From Sporosarcina aquimarina (lineage in GTDB: Bacteria > Bacillota > Bacilli > Bacillales_A > Planococcaceae), in assembly GCF_023715615.1 (NCBI RefSeq), contig NZ_JAMBOM010000001.1, forward strand, positions 682,001-746,000: a stretch of 64,000 nt of DNA, in the 5' to 3' direction. The notes below the pieces were generated by a model. The model was not told the origin of the DNA, searched no databases, and was given only the letters and a program-made list of their open reading frames with translations. The translations under genes were made by a program, and so were the position numbers. This document shows positions 1 through 9,835 of the stretch, one piece after another. The first letter of the stretch is position 1. Each line of letters opens with the position of its first letter.

Positions 1-1
1 A

Positions 2-178
2 GAGAGCGTAGATACGCAGTTGAGGTTTAAAATGCACGACGAACTTCACGAATACTATGTGACGATTGTAGATTCCAAAACCGAAGAAGTAATCCGAGAA
101 ATCCCATCCAAAAAGCTGATGGACATGCACGCAGAAATGAAAAAATTCCTCGGACTGCTCATCGATCGTAAAATCTAA
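2..178 (+). CDS. flaG: FlaG family flagellar protein, 3' end only
   Basis: Only the last 58 codons are present; the gene begins before the window. The readable C-terminal part (starting ESVDTQLRF, then KMHDELHEYYVTIVD, and ending FLGLLIDRKI) matches the conserved end of FlaG/YvyC proteins, which accompany filament-cap genes and influence filament length. The stop at 176-178 lies 14 nt before fliD, with the fliD ribosome-binding site in between, so the two are probably co-transcribed. Placement directly before fliD-fliS-fliT is the usual Bacillus arrangement and supports the call. The exact function of FlaG is poorly defined even in model species. Confidence 0.85.
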   Translation, partial: ESVDTQLRFKMHDELHEYYVTIVDSKTEEVIREIPSKKLMDMHAEMKKFLGLLIDRKI

Positions 179-192
179 AGGAGTGACTGGAT

Positions 193-1635
193 ATGAAAAT
201 AGGCGGATTAGCTAGTGGAATAGATACTGAATCAATTATTAAGGACTTAATGAAAGCTCAACGTATACCGTTGGATAAAGTAACACAGAAGAAACAGTAT
301 TTTGAATGGCAGTTGAATGATTATCGCAGTGCGAATCGGGATTTGAAGAGCTTTAGTGATAAGTTGTTTGATAATGTGATTTTACAGAAGAACTACACTG
401 CGAAGAATGTTTCAATTTCAGCCCCTGATGATATTTCGATTAAGTCAAAAGGCAATACGGAAAATTTTTCTGGGACGATTAATATTAAACAGCTTGCGAC
501 GAATGCCACGTATACAGGGGGCACTACACTTAATATTGATAAGAAGTTAAAAGGCGATTCATCAATTAAAATACAGGGCCCAGGTGACTCAGAACCTGTA
601 GAGATTGAATTTGCTAAAGGCGATAGCATGGATGACATTGTAAAGAAGATTAATGAGAAATCTAGTGTTCGTGCATTTTATGATGAAAAAACAGGTAATT
701 TTGGTTTCACTGCAAAACAAAGTGGTGAGGGCAATATCGTGATTACAGAAGGTAGTAAGGGAACTGGTATAGCTGGCTATTTGGGAATTTCAAGTAAGAC
801 TCAAGGCACAGGAACGGCGGGGGTGGATGCTAAAATTCAATATAACGGAATGGATATAACCCGCTCGTCCAACATATTCGAATTAGACGGTATGGAAATC
901 ACTCTTAAAGCTGCAAATCAGAAAGATATAACATTTGATGCAACAACTGATACAGATAAAGTGTTCGAAACTGTCAAAGGATTCGTCGACAACTATAATA
1001 AACTAATAGAAGATCTAAACAAAAAAATCCGAGAACCCAAATATCGCTCGTACCAACCTTTATCTGCAGAAGAAAAAGCAGATATGAAAGAAAAGGAAAT
1101 TGAGTTATGGGAAGAAAAGGCGAAAAGCGGAACACTCCGTAATGATCCTGAACTCTCAAATCTTTTATCTTCAATGAGAACTGCACTTACAGGAACTGTT
1201 GAAATAGATGGCAAAAAACTCAATTTAAGCTCTTTAGGAATCACCACCTCTAAAGACTATCTCGATAATGGTAAATTAGTGATTAATGAAACCAAGTTGA
1301 AAGAAGCAATTTCTAAGGATCCTGTTGAGGTACAAAAGTTATTTTCAAACGATGGTGCCGGTAAAGAACAGGGGCTTGCTCGTAGAGTGCGTGCTGCTGT
1401 CGATGCAACGCAAAAATCTATTCAAAACAGTGCCGGCAAAGTAGGCGACAGTAATAAGTCATTTAGTTTAGGTCGTACTCTTGATGATATGAATAAGCAA
1501 ATTGAACGTTTCGAGACACGCATGCAAATGGTCGAATCCCGCTACTGGAAACAGTTCACGGCGATGGAGAATGCAATTCAACGTGCAAATGCGCAGTCTG
1601 CAAGTTTGATGTCTGCGCTCGGTGGCGGTGCTTAA
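193..1635 (+). CDS. fliD: Flagellar hook-associated protein 2 (filament cap) FliD
   Basis: FliD forms the cap at the filament tip and guides assembly of secreted flagellin. The 480-residue product starts MKIGGLASGIDTESIIKDLM, the typical FliD N-terminal domain (about 1-100), which with the C-terminal segment forms the D0/D1 coiled coil. The C-terminal FliD domain spans roughly 215-465, and the tail is rich in Ala and Ser, as expected for the disordered end of an exported axial protein. No signal peptide is present, as expected for the flagellar type III route. The start follows AAAGGAG with suitable spacing. It is downstream of flaG and upstream of fliS and fliT, apparently in one transcription unit. 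Confidence 0.95.
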   Translation: MKIGGLASGIDTESIIKDLMKAQRIPLDKVTQKKQYFEWQLNDYRSANRDLKSFSDKLFDNVILQKNYTAKNVSISAPDDISIKSKGNTENFSGTINIKQLATNATYTGGTTLNIDKKLKGDSSIKIQGPGDSEPVEIEFAKGDSMDDIVKKINEKSSVRAFYDEKTGNFGFTAKQSGEGNIVITEGSKGTGIAGYLGISSKTQGTGTAGVDAKIQYNGMDITRSSNIFELDGMEITLKAANQKDITFDATTDTDKVFETVKGFVDNYNKLIEDLNKKIREPKYRSYQPLSAEEKADMKEKEIELWEEKAKSGTLRNDPELSNLLSSMRTALTGTVEIDGKKLNLSSLGITTSKDYLDNGKLVINETKLKEAISKDPVEVQKLFSNDGAGKEQGLARRVRAAVDATQKSIQNSAGKVGDSNKSFSLGRTLDDMNKQIERFETRMQMVESRYWKQFTAMENAIQRANAQSASLMSALGGGA

Positions 1636-1669
1636 TTGAAACACGTAATACAAAAGGAGAGTCTTTAAA

Positions 1670-2071
1670 ATGGTTATGCATAATCCGTACGCTACGTACC
1701 AAAATAATTCTGTCACAACGTCGACGCCTGGTGAATTGACTCTGATGCTGTATAACGGTTGTTTGAAGTTCATTGAACAGGCGAAACGTGCTGCGGACTT
1801 GGGTCAGATAGAACAGAAGAATACGGCTGTGCAAAAAGCGCAAGCAATTATTTCTGAACTGATGATCACGTTGGATGCCTCGTTCCCTGTCGCGAAAGAC
1901 ATGCTCGTGTTGTATGAATTCGCAAACAGCCGTCTGGTTGATGGGAATATAAAAAATGATGCAAAGCTGTTTGATGAAGCCGCTGAAATCATTACGGAGT
2001 TCCGTGATACGTGGAAGCAAGTCATTCAATTGAATCGTCAAAAGCAATACGGGAACGTGAGTGAGATATGA
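1670..2071 (+). CDS. fliS: Flagellin export chaperone FliS
   Basis: FliS is a cytosolic four-helix chaperone that binds the flagellin C terminus and prevents premature polymerisation before export. The 133-residue product has the usual FliS length. It shows the N-terminal YATYQNNSVTTSTPGELTLM segment and the LMLYNGCLKFI helix typical of the family. An AAAGGAG lies at the proper distance from the ATG at 1670; a second ATG two codons later is also possible. The stop overlaps the fliT start (ATGA), indicating translational coupling. Confidence 0.95.
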   Translation: MVMHNPYATYQNNSVTTSTPGELTLMLYNGCLKFIEQAKRAADLGQIEQKNTAVQKAQAIISELMITLDASFPVAKDMLVLYEFANSRLVDGNIKNDAKLFDEAAEIITEFRDTWKQVIQLNRQKQYGNVSEI

Positions 2072-2421
2072 TTCGGACAGAGCTCATTCAATGGAAAGAA
2101 GCAACAGATCGGTTGCTTGCACTTCCCATCGTAAATGATGACGACCAACGCGATGCGATGATTGCTTCCGTTAAAAAGATTTTAGATGAACGGGAGCAAT
2201 TGCAACCTTTCATCCAGCCACCTTTTTCCTTGGAAGAAGAAGTGTTTGGAAAAGAATTAGTTGCTCAGGAGCCGAAAGTCGCTGGAAAGTTGGAAAATTA
2301 TCTAACTGCCATTCGAAAAGATCTCTCCGCTTCTCAAACAAAAAAAGATGGTGTGCGGAGTTATGTCAATCCTTATAGCAAAGTAGCCCGTGATGGTACA
2401 TTTTACGATGCAAAACAATAA
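2068..2421 (+). CDS. fliT: FliT-like flagellar chaperone
   Basis: A 117-residue, mostly helical, charged protein without signal or membrane segment. FliT sequences diverge strongly, so the assignment rests mainly on position (overlapping the fliS stop by 4 nt), length and helical character. FliT proteins chaperone the cap protein FliD. The conserved-looking tail (NPYSKVARDGTFYDAKQ) resembles the ends of Bacillus FliT/YvzC-like proteins. This is the last gene of the flagellar unit; a strong terminator follows immediately. Confidence 0.75.
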   Translation: MIRTELIQWKEATDRLLALPIVNDDDQRDAMIASVKKILDEREQLQPFIQPPFSLEEEVFGKELVAQEPKVAGKLENYLTAIRKDLSASQTKKDGVRSYVNPYSKVARDGTFYDAKQ

Positions 2422-2430
2422 GAATACCAG

Positions 2431-2459
2431 CCGACGAATTTATATTTCGTCGGTTTTTA
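2431..2459 (+). terminator. Rho-independent terminator of the flagellar unit
   Basis: An 8-bp stem (CCGACGAA / TTCGTCGG) with a short AT loop is followed by TTTTTAT. It lies directly behind fliT. Confidence 0.85.
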
Positions 2460-2475
2460 TGTGTCTTTAAGTCTA

Positions 2476-2504
2476 TTATCAGAGGTTGTCAGATGAGGTA
2501 TAAT
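2476..2504 (+). promoter_or_regulatory. Predicted sigma-A-type promoter for the chemoreceptor gene
   Basis: TTATCA at 2476-2481 and a perfect TATAAT at 2499-2504 are separated by 17 nt. They lie 45 nt before the chosen start at 2549. Chemoreceptors are often sigma-D dependent, but no sigma-D-like element is evident here. Confidence 0.55.
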
Positions 2505-2548
2505 AGTAATAAGAAATTGGAAGAACTATCAAAATGAGGAGTGATGCT

Positions 2549-4021
2549 ATGACGATTGAGCAGTTGAAACATGCTGACTGGCTTAGGAAAAATCATATTC
2601 TGTTTATTGGTTTTGCGATTGGTGGAGGACTAGGACTCGTTGCACAGCTTATTTTCCAATCTAATATACAAACAATTCTTTCCGTAGCCATCCCTTTACT
2701 CATCGGATCTGCGTTTTATGTTGCCTTTCGTTTTACGAAAACTAAATGGCTGACGCTCAGTTTGCCGTACATATTATTAGCATCTACATTTGCGGTATCA
2801 CTTGGCGTTATTTTATTGTCACAGGCTAATTTGGGTTCTATTGGGATTATCTTTTTCTTATTAGTATTTGGTGCAATCCATGGACGCTTGCTTATTATGG
2901 GTGTCGCTTATGTGCTAAGTTTAGGAGCACTCATCCTGAATAATGGGGTGTTTGTGAACCCCGAATTAGTCGATGGAAGTGGTGCGAATTTAATCTTGCT
3001 GCACTTTTTGAGTGGAATGATTCTACTGCTCGTCGTCCATCAAAATGCAAAGAACTTTTCGGAGATTGAACGCTTTACTGAGCAAACGGAAGCGCTGAGA
3101 AGAGAAGAAGCAGAACTTGCAGAACGTCTGGATCGAACTGTTGAGAAAATCACGAGTAACTTGAGTAAACTTCGTGCTTCTTCCGAGACTTCATTAGGCT
3201 CTCAACGTGAAATGCTGGCAGCCATTCATGAAGTAAGCGGAGCTAGTCAACATCAGGCGGACCACATTTCGGAAATTGCTGAGCGTTCTGAACAGACGTA
3301 TGAATCAATTGAGGAAATTTCTAAAGGACTTTCGTTGCTTGTCCAAAAAGCAAATGATGCGGGTGCGAGTGCGGGTGAAGGAAGTACCAAGATTGCTGGA
3401 TTGAAAAGTGGAATCGATGCATTTGCAAAATTCTTTGATGAGCTAAACAGTACGTTTTTGGAGTTATCCGATAAGATTGCGGAAACAAATGCGTTTGCAG
3501 GTTCCATTAAAGAGATTACGGATCAGACGAATTTGCTTGCGTTGAATGCTTCCATTGAAGCAGCAAGAGCGGGTGAGCACGGGAAAGGCTTCGCTGTCGT
3601 TGCTGATGAAATCCGTAAGCTTGCAGGAATGACAGATCAAACGTTATCTAAAATCGATACGAACCTCTCTGAAGTGAATACGTTCAGTGAACTCGCAGTA
3701 TCCAAGCTAGCTACTGGGAAAAAACAGATTTCTAAGCAAACGGAAGTAGCGGATTCGTCGAACACGACATTTACCACATTGCATGAAGGCATGCGCGACT
3801 TGCAGAAAGAAATGCAATTGTTCATCGCGGCATTTAAAGAAATCTCAGTGAACACGGGCAATGTTCAGGAGCGGACGATGGAATTTGCTTCGGTTATTGA
3901 AGAAAGTACGGCTACCATTGAAGAGTTGGATGCGACACTTACACATCTTGTGGACGAACAAAGTGAAATCGACGCATACTTACAAGAAACGTATCATGAA
4001 GCAGTTAGCCTACGCGGTTAA
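2549..4021 (+). CDS. Methyl-accepting chemotaxis protein with a six-helix membrane domain
   Basis: This is a 490-residue transducer that would signal to CheA/CheW. About six hydrophobic helices between residues 15 and 165 form a membrane sensor without an obvious extracellular ligand-binding domain. Next comes a coiled coil and the hallmark signalling hairpin tip ([19 protein letters not shown]) at about 330-350. No clear HAMP domain is visible. The start at 2549 is preferred over an in-frame ATG at 2534 because GAGGAG (2536-2541) is ideally spaced from it. The gene stands alone between two terminators behind the flagellar genes. The sensed stimulus cannot be inferred; membrane-embedded sensors of this kind are often proposed to detect membrane or energy state. 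Confidence 0.88.
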   Translation: MTIEQLKHADWLRKNHILFIGFAIGGGLGLVAQLIFQSNIQTILSVAIPLLIGSAFYVAFRFTKTKWLTLSLPYILLASTFAVSLGVILLSQANLGSIGIIFFLLVFGAIHGRLLIMGVAYVLSLGALILNNGVFVNPELVDGSGANLILLHFLSGMILLLVVHQNAKNFSEIERFTEQTEALRREEAELAERLDRTVEKITSNLSKLRASSETSLGSQREMLAAIHEVSGASQHQADHISEIAERSEQTYESIEEISKGLSLLVQKANDAGASAGEGSTKIAGLKSGIDAFAKFFDELNSTFLELSDKIAETNAFAGSIKEITDQTNLLALNASIEAARAGEHGKGFAVVADEIRKLAGMTDQTLSKIDTNLSEVNTFSELAVSKLATGKKQISKQTEVADSSNTTFTTLHEGMRDLQKEMQLFIAAFKEISVNTGNVQERTMEFASVIEESTATIEELDATLTHLVDEQSEIDAYLQETYHEAVSLRG

Positions 4022-4025
4022 CGAT

Positions 4026-4059
4026 GGCTCACTCGGCTGTTGTTGGGTGAGCATTTTTT
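4026..4059 (+). terminator. Probable terminator after the chemoreceptor gene
   Basis: GCTCAC (4027-4032) pairs with GTGAGC (4047-4052) around a 14-nt loop and is followed by ATTTTTTA. The stem is short, so strength is uncertain. Confidence 0.6.
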
Positions 4060-4250
4060 ATAAATGAGTCCAAGTTCGGAAACATATGGTTAACGACGCC
4101 CACATTTAGAGAAAGAGGTTTCGTCTCGCGTCTGTTTGGTAATAGTAGAGGACGGAACACTTACTAAAGTATTCGGTGAAATGAAGGACACGGAACTGGT
4201 AACGATTTGATATACTGAAGGGACTAGAGACATGGATGGAGTGTGAAGAT

Positions 4251-4613
4251 ATGCACTATAAACGTGACGAAGCTTTCAGATTTCCCTTTAATGAACCTAT
4301 CCCAGCAGAATTCAGTATTTATCTCAAAAACAGTGATCGTCCTGGAACCGGAACGGGTGACTCTAAGTTGCTGGATATTAGTCCGGGCGGAACCCGCATG
4401 GAAACGTCATTTAATATTCCAGTAAAAAGAGAAGAAGTCGCTATTCGATTGCGCTTCAACCTTTTTCAGCAACCAATTGAAACAGACGGAGTCATTGTCT
4501 GGAAGGAAGCGGTTGGAACGGGTTGGATGTACGGCATAGACTTTGACGAGAACGAGGAAGTGGCTCAAACAATCGTCAATGATCTTAAGCTTCGCAGACA
4601 AGCTGAGCGTTAA
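4251..4613 (+). CDS. PilZ domain protein
   Basis: A 120-residue single-domain cytosolic protein. PilZ features are visible: an N-terminal basic KRDEAFRF stretch in the position of the RxxxR c-di-GMP-binding motif, then LLDISPGGTRME resembling the (D/N)xSxxG motif, and a beta-barrel-like C-terminal part. The first motif departs from strict RxxxR, so c-di-GMP binding is likely but not certain. The start at 4251 is chosen because GGAG (4238-4241) is 9 nt upstream; an in-frame ATG at 4236 overlaps that site. PilZ proteins commonly tune flagellar motility or secretion, which fits the neighbouring flagellar and chemotaxis genes, but the specific target is unknown. Confidence 0.8.
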   Translation: MHYKRDEAFRFPFNEPIPAEFSIYLKNSDRPGTGTGDSKLLDISPGGTRMETSFNIPVKREEVAIRLRFNLFQQPIETDGVIVWKEAVGTGWMYGIDFDENEEVAQTIVNDLKLRRQAER

Positions 4614-4736
4614 TCAGCTAGAAAAGCGCTTCGGCAAGTTTCGACAAAATTCTTTTTAAATTTCATAAAGAAAAGAAGGGTTTTGTTCATTCAATGGAGA
4701 AGATAGAGATAGTGTCAAATTAAAGGAGGAGTTTAT

Positions 4737-5309
4737 ATGTTAGACTTCAACATTCGTGGCGAAAACGTAGAGGTTACTCCAGCAATTCGAGAGTACGTTG
4801 AAAAGAAAGTCAGTAAACTGGAAAGGTACTTCACTGAGGGTGTGAAAGCAACAGCCCACGTGAACTTGAAAGTATACAGCGACAAGCAAACTAAAGTTGA
4901 AATTACAATTCCAATGAAAAATTTGACACTCCGAGCAGAAGAACGTCATAACGATTTATACGCAGCCATCGACTTAATCGTCGATAAACTCGAGCGTCAA
5001 ATCCGTAAATATAAAACACGTGTGAATCGTAAGTTCCGCGAGCGAGAAGGCGTTGGTGCATTCTTGCAAGCAACAATGGAAAACGAATCGAAAGAGCAAG
5101 AGTATGCAGATGACGAAAACGACTTCAACGTAGTTCGTACAAAGCAACTCGACTTGAAGCCGATGGATCAAGAAGAAGCCATCCTTCAAATGAATATGCT
5201 CGGACACGATTTCTTCATCTTCACTGATGGAGAGTCTGATTCGACAAACATCGTCTACAAACGCCGTGACGGCAAGTACGGCTTGATTGAAACAGGAGCT
5301 ACTCTATAA
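4737..5309 (+). CDS. hpf: Ribosome hibernation promoting factor, long form
   Basis: At 190 residues this is the long HPF (YvyD) found in Gram-positive bacteria. The N-terminal domain (about 1-100, starting MLDFNIRGENVEVTPAIREYV) binds the 30S decoding region. A charged linker leads to a C-terminal domain (about 130-188, VVRTKQLDLKPMDQEEA onward) that dimerises to form 100S ribosomes in stationary phase or stress. An AAAGGAGGAG lies 6 nt before the ATG. Position upstream of secA is conserved in Bacillus. A strong terminator closes the gene. In B. subtilis hpf is sigma-B and sigma-H controlled; no clear matching promoter could be assigned here. Confidence 0.96.
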   Translation: MLDFNIRGENVEVTPAIREYVEKKVSKLERYFTEGVKATAHVNLKVYSDKQTKVEITIPMKNLTLRAEERHNDLYAAIDLIVDKLERQIRKYKTRVNRKFREREGVGAFLQATMENESKEQEYADDENDFNVVRTKQLDLKPMDQEEAILQMNMLGHDFFIFTDGESDSTNIVYKRRDGKYGLIETGATL

Positions 5310-5314
5310 TTGGA

Positions 5315-5344
5315 AACCGCCCATAACTTTGGGCGGTTTTTTTG
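5315..5344 (+). terminator. Rho-independent terminator after hpf
   Basis: GC-rich ACCGCCCA...GGGCGGT stem with a 7-nt loop and a run of seven T. Confidence 0.93.
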
Positions 5345-5431
5345 TGAGAAATTTTAGGTTTGCTTTCATGTGCTCCATTATTGTTGGTAGCGGCTCCATT
5401 ACGCGGTTGAGTGCTCTAGAAGGTACTTACA

Positions 5432-5940
5432 CGCTCAAGCGAGGTCGAAAGTGATCAAGCAAAAGGTGAATCTGCTCAAGCGAGGTCGAAAGTGATCAAG
5501 CAAGTGGTGGATCCGCTCAAGCGAGGCAGAAAGTGATCAAGCGAGAGGTGAATCTGATCAAGCGAGAGGTGAATCTGATCAAGCGAGAGGTGAATCTGAT
5601 CAAGCGAGAGGTGAATCTGATCAAGCGAGTCAGAATGTGATCATACAAGCCAAACTTGCTCAATCCCGCGGCAACCTCCCTTTTTCTAAATAGGTATCCT
5701 AGCTCGCGACCAATCCATCTTTCCTAGATCTTAAAACCAAGACTGATTGGTGTGCTCCGCTACGCTCCGCATTTAGTGATGAGAAGTGGGGAATTTAGGA
5801 TTTCGTCTCAAGCGAGGCAGAAAGTGGTCAAGCGAGTAACAAAACTGCACAAGCGAGGTCAAAAGTGATCAAGCAACCAGCAAATCAGCTCAAGCGAGCC
5901 CCAAGAGTGATCAAGCCACCACAAAATCCGCTCAAGCACC
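5432..5940. repeat. Intergenic array 1: 20-21-nt TGATCAAGC/TGCTCAAGC repeats
   Basis: Imperfect direct repeats starting TG(A/C)TCAAGCGAG fill most of the gap between hpf and secA. The array has two parts, about 5432-5660 and 5812-5940, separated by about 150 nt of non-repeated DNA. At first A-type (GATC) and C-type (GCTC) units alternate. From 5534 four near-identical 21-nt A-type units follow in a row (5534, 5555, 5576, 5597), then one at 5618 and a hybrid TGATCATAC at 5638. No unit has a start codon with a ribosome-binding site, and no open frame of note crosses the region. Function is unknown. Confidence 0.9.
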
Positions 5941-5991
5941 TCCCATACTTCCTCCCAACATTCAAAAGTCGGAAATTTCATTGCATTGCAT

Positions 5992-6020
5992 TTGCGCCTA
6001 CCCATTCACAATGTTAAAAT
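5992..6020 (+). promoter_or_regulatory. Predicted sigma-A promoter of secA
   Basis: TTGCGC (5992-5997) and TAAAAT (6015-6020) with exactly 17 nt between them, 33 nt upstream of the secA start. Confidence 0.6.
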
Positions 6021-6053
6021 GAAGGGTGAACTTTGTGAGGATGTGACCAAATT

Positions 6054-8561
6054 ATGCTAAGCGTATTGAATAAAATGTTTGATCCGAATAAACGTGATTT
6101 GAAACGACTAGAAAAGATTGCTGATCAGACAGAAGCCTTTGCTACCCAAATGGAGCAACTATCAGATGCTGATCTGACTGCAAAAACAGCGGAATTCCAA
6201 AAACGTGTGAGCGAAGGGGAAACCCTGGACCAGATTCAACCGGAAGCCTTTGCGGTTGTTCGTGAAGCGGCGCGCCGTGTTCTCGGCTTGTATCCATTCC
6301 GTGTTCAAATCGTGGGTGCAGCAGCACTACACGAAGGTAATATCGCGGAGATGAAAACCGGTGAAGGTAAGACGTTAACGTCAACGCTTGCGGTGTACTT
6401 GAATGCCTTAGACGGCAAAGGCGTACACGTCGTTACAGTTAACGAATACTTGGCTTCGCGTGACGCACAGGAAATGGGACAGTTGTATGAGTTCCTTGGA
6501 TTGACTGTCGGCTTGAACTTGAACAGTTTAGGTAAAGATGAAAAGCGTGAAGCGTACCTTGCTGATGTGACGTATACGACGAATAATGAACTTGGCTTTG
6601 ACTATTTGCGCGACAACATGGTGTTGTACAGCGAGCACAAAGTACAGCGCCCACTTCATTATGCAGTCATTGACGAAGTTGACTCGATCTTGATTGACGA
6701 AGCTCGAACTCCACTTATCATTTCGGGGCAGGCTGCGAAATCAGCAGAATTGTACCGTTTGGCGAATCGTTTCGTAACGACGCTGAAAAAAGAGGAAGAC
6801 TTTGCATTTGATGAAACTACTAAAGGTGTCACAATGACAGAGAGTGGGATTGAGAAAGCGGAGAAAGCTTTCGGGATCGATAACTTGTTCGATTTGCAGC
6901 ACGTGACTCTCAACCACACGATTAATCAGTCGTTAAAAGCGCATGTAAGTATGCATGTTGACGTAGACTATGTCGTGCAAGAAGGCGAAGTGGTCATCGT
7001 CGATTCATTCACAGGTCGACTTATGAAAGGTCGTCGCTACAGTGATGGACTTCACCAAGCAATTGAAGCAAAAGAAGGCTTGGAAGTTCAAAACGAATCG
7101 ATGACGCTTGCGACGATTACATTCCAGAACTATTTCCGGATGTATGACAAGTTGTCTGGAATGACAGGTACTGCAAAGACGGAGGAAGAGGAATTCCGCA
7201 ACATTTACAATATGAACGTTGTGGCGATTCCGACGAACCGTCCGATTGCTCGTGATGACCGCCCAGATTTAATCTTCTCTTCAACAGAAGGGAAGTATAA
7301 AGCGGTTGCGGATGATATTAAAGAGCGTCACAAAAATGGCCAGCCGGTTCTTGTCGGTACGGTTGCGATTGAAACGTCTGAGATCATTTCGAACTTCTTG
7401 AAGAAGTACGGGGTGCCTCATAATGTATTGAACGCGAAAAACCACGGTCGTGAAGCAGAAATCATCGAGCAAGCTGGCCAACCAGGTGCGGTTACGATCG
7501 CAACGAACATGGCGGGGCGTGGTACGGATATCAAGCTTGGCGAAGGCGTTCAAGAAGTCGGCGGACTTGCAGTAGTTGGTACTGAGCGACATGAATCTCG
7601 TCGTATTGATAATCAGTTGCGTGGACGTTCTGGTCGTCAAGGGGACGCAGGAATTACCCAGTTTTACTTGTCACTTGAAGATGAACTCATGCGCCGTTTT
7701 GGTTCTGAGCAAATGAAAGGCATGATGACGAAACTCGGTATGGATGATGAAACCCCAATCCAATCGAAAATGGTTTCACGCTCTGTTGAATCTGCTCAGA
7801 AGCGCGTAGAAGGAAATAACTTCGACTCCCGTAAACGATTGCTTCAATATGATGATGTGTTGCGTCAACAACGTGAAATTATCTATAAAGAACGTAATGA
7901 CGTACTCGAATCAGACAACGTACGCCCAGTACTAGAAGCAATGATTGAACGTGTCATCGAAAATGCGGTGGCGATTCATACGACTGAAGAAAAACAAGAA
8001 GACTGGGCACTTAAAGCTCTTGTTGATTACTTAGGCGCAAACTTCTTGCCTGAGGACCAGCTGACAGTTTCAGACTTCGAAGGTAAATCGGCACAGGAAC
8101 TCACTGAATTCATCAAAGCGGAAGTTATTAAACGGTACGATGAAAAAGAAGAGGAAATGTCTGAAGAGAAAATGCGTGAGTTTGAAAAAGTTGTTCTCCT
8201 TCGTGCGATCGATACAAAATGGATGGACCATATCGATGCGATGGATCAACTCCGTCACGGTATCCACTTGCGTGCGTATGGTCAAAACGATCCTCTTCGC
8301 GAGTATCAGGCAGAAGGATTTGGCATGTTTGAAGAGATGGTGAATGCTATTGAATCGGATGCTGCGAAATACGTCATGAAAGCGGAAATCCGCAACAACC
8401 TAGAGCGTGAAGAAGTCGCAAAAGGGCAAGCGGTAAATCCGAAAGAGGACGGCGAGAAACCAGCTAAAAAGCCGGTTCGTCGCTCCGTCAATATCGGCCG
8501 TAATGACCCATGTCCGTGTGGCAGTGGGAAGAAATATAAGAATTGTCATGGTCAAGAATAA
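6054..8561 (+). CDS. secA: Preprotein translocase ATPase SecA
   Basis: SecA is the ATP-driven motor that pushes unfolded preproteins through SecYEG. The 835-residue product has the full domain set: DEAD-type NBD1 with Walker A (TGEGKT, about 100-106), preprotein cross-linking domain, NBD2, helical wing and scaffold domains. The C-terminal zinc-binding tail ([17 protein letters not shown]) is also complete. The N terminus ([21 protein letters not shown]) aligns with other Bacillus SecA starts, which decides for 6054 although the Shine-Dalgarno match is weak and distant. It lies between hpf and prfB as in B. subtilis, and prfB follows with only a short gap. Confidence 0.98.
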   Translation: MLSVLNKMFDPNKRDLKRLEKIADQTEAFATQMEQLSDADLTAKTAEFQKRVSEGETLDQIQPEAFAVVREAARRVLGLYPFRVQIVGAAALHEGNIAEMKTGEGKTLTSTLAVYLNALDGKGVHVVTVNEYLASRDAQEMGQLYEFLGLTVGLNLNSLGKDEKREAYLADVTYTTNNELGFDYLRDNMVLYSEHKVQRPLHYAVIDEVDSILIDEARTPLIISGQAAKSAELYRLANRFVTTLKKEEDFAFDETTKGVTMTESGIEKAEKAFGIDNLFDLQHVTLNHTINQSLKAHVSMHVDVDYVVQEGEVVIVDSFTGRLMKGRRYSDGLHQAIEAKEGLEVQNESMTLATITFQNYFRMYDKLSGMTGTAKTEEEEFRNIYNMNVVAIPTNRPIARDDRPDLIFSSTEGKYKAVADDIKERHKNGQPVLVGTVAIETSEIISNFLKKYGVPHNVLNAKNHGREAEIIEQAGQPGAVTIATNMAGRGTDIKLGEGVQEVGGLAVVGTERHESRRIDNQLRGRSGRQGDAGITQFYLSLEDELMRRFGSEQMKGMMTKLGMDDETPIQSKMVSRSVESAQKRVEGNNFDSRKRLLQYDDVLRQQREIIYKERNDVLESDNVRPVLEAMIERVIENAVAIHTTEEKQEDWALKALVDYLGANFLPEDQLTVSDFEGKSAQELTEFIKAEVIKRYDEKEEEMSEEKMREFEKVVLLRAIDTKWMDHIDAMDQLRHGIHLRAYGQNDPLREYQAEGFGMFEEMVNAIESDAAKYVMKAEIRNNLEREEVAKGQAVNPKEDGEKPAKKPVRRSVNIGRNDPCPCGSGKKYKNCHGQE

Positions 8562-8597
8562 CTTGGTTGTGAACCTGAATTTTTGGAGGAACAATAT

Positions 8598-9702
8598 ATG
8601 ATGGAATTATCAGATGTACGTAACGAGCTCGACAAAACAGCTAAGAAATTAGTGGACTTTAGGGGGTCTCTTTGACTTAGAAAACAAAGAGGCTCGTATG
8701 CAAGAACTAGAGGAAATGATGTTAGATCCTACGTTTTGGGATAACCAAGACGCAGCTCAGACCGTCATTTCTGAATCGAATGCACTCAAAGACGTCGTCG
8801 GCGAGTTCCATGAGATGAATGAAGAGCAAGAAAATCTAGAAATGACAGTTGAATTGTTGAAAGAAGAGCCAGATGAAGAGCTCCAAGAAGAACTCGGTAG
8901 CGAGTTGAAAACATTCTTGAAGCGTATGGAAGACTTCGACTTGCAGATGCTTTTGAGTGAAGAATACGACAGCAGCAATGCCGTCCTTGAAATTCACTCA
9001 GGTGCTGGTGGTACGGAGTCTCAAGACTGGGCATCCATGATATTACGGATGTATACACGCTGGGCAGAGCAGCGCGGGTACAAAGTGGAGACACTCGATT
9101 ACCAAGCAGGCGACGAAGCTGGCGTAAAATCTGTAACACTTTCCATCAAAGGTCACAATGCGTATGGCTACTTGAAAGCTGAAAAAGGCGTTCATCGTCT
9201 TGTTCGTATTTCACCGTTCGATTCGTCAGGTCGTCGTCACACGTCATTCTCTTCTGTTGAAGTGATGCCTGAATTCTCAGGTGACGTAGACATCGATTTG
9301 AAGATGGAAGACGTTAAAATCGACACGTACCGTTCAAGTGGTGCGGGTGGACAGCACGTTAACACGACGGATTCAGCCGTTCGTATGACTCACCTTCCAA
9401 CAGGTGCAATCGTTACGTGTCAGACAGAACGTTCACAGATCAAAAACCGTGAACGGGCTATCAACTTATTGAAAGCCAAAATTTATCAAATCCGTGTCGA
9501 AGAAGAAGAGGCACGCCTTCTCGAAATCCGTGGAGATCAAAAAGAAATCGGATGGGGCAGCCAGATTCGCTCTTACGTTTTCCACCCATATTCAATGGTC
9601 AAAGACCATCGTACCAATGAAGAAACGGGTAACGTCGGTTCTGTAATGGATGGCGAAATCGATCCATTCATTAACGCATTCTTGCGTTCACGTATTTCGT
9701 AA
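8598..9702 (+). CDS. prfB: Peptide chain release factor 2 (programmed +1 frameshift)
   Basis: RF2 terminates translation at UGA and UAA. It is encoded in two frames. Codons from 8598 to the CTT at 8670-8672 give a 25-residue leader ending RGSL. An in-frame TGA (8673-8675) follows, and after a +1 shift the frame continues from GAC at 8674 to the stop at 9702, giving about 367 residues, the normal RF2 length. The SPF tripeptide (ISPFDSSG) specifies RF2 codon recognition, and GGQ (GAGGQHVN) is the peptidyl-transferase-centre motif. GGAGGA lies 7 nt before the ATG; a second ATG at 8601 is equally possible. A strong terminator follows. Confidence 0.97.
8661..8676 (+). promoter_or_regulatory. prfB recoding site (autoregulatory +1 frameshift)
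   Basis: The classic layout is complete: an internal Shine-Dalgarno-like AGGGGG just upstream of the slippery CTT TGA C. When RF2 is scarce, ribosomes pause at the UGA and shift +1 on the CUU codon, so RF2 controls its own synthesis. This is long established for prfB. Confidence 0.95.
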
Positions 9703-9719
9703 TACACCTAAAATAGCTA

Positions 9720-9770
9720 GGCTGTCATCGAAAGTCACGTAATTGACATTCGAAGGCAGCCCTGTTTTTT
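9720..9770 (+). terminator. Rho-independent terminator after prfB
   Basis: GGCTG...CAGCC outer stem with an inner ATCGAA/TTCGA stem, followed by TGTTTTTT. Confidence 0.85.
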
Positions 9771-9835
9771 ATAATAATTTATTTGAAAATTTAGTTCCCT
9801 TATACATAGAATAATCCTTACCCGGAGGTGAGAAT

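Noticed and set aside
1556-2047. 163-codon minus-strand frame antisense to fliD and fliS
   Set aside because: It is entirely antisense to well supported flagellar genes and has unusual residue composition.
4094-4210. Open stretch before the PilZ gene that reads protein-like (ends VIVEDGTLTKVFGEMKDTELVTI)
   Set aside because: There is no start codon with a ribosome-binding site and no recognised family. It might be a gene remnant, but the evidence is too thin to list as a pseudogene.
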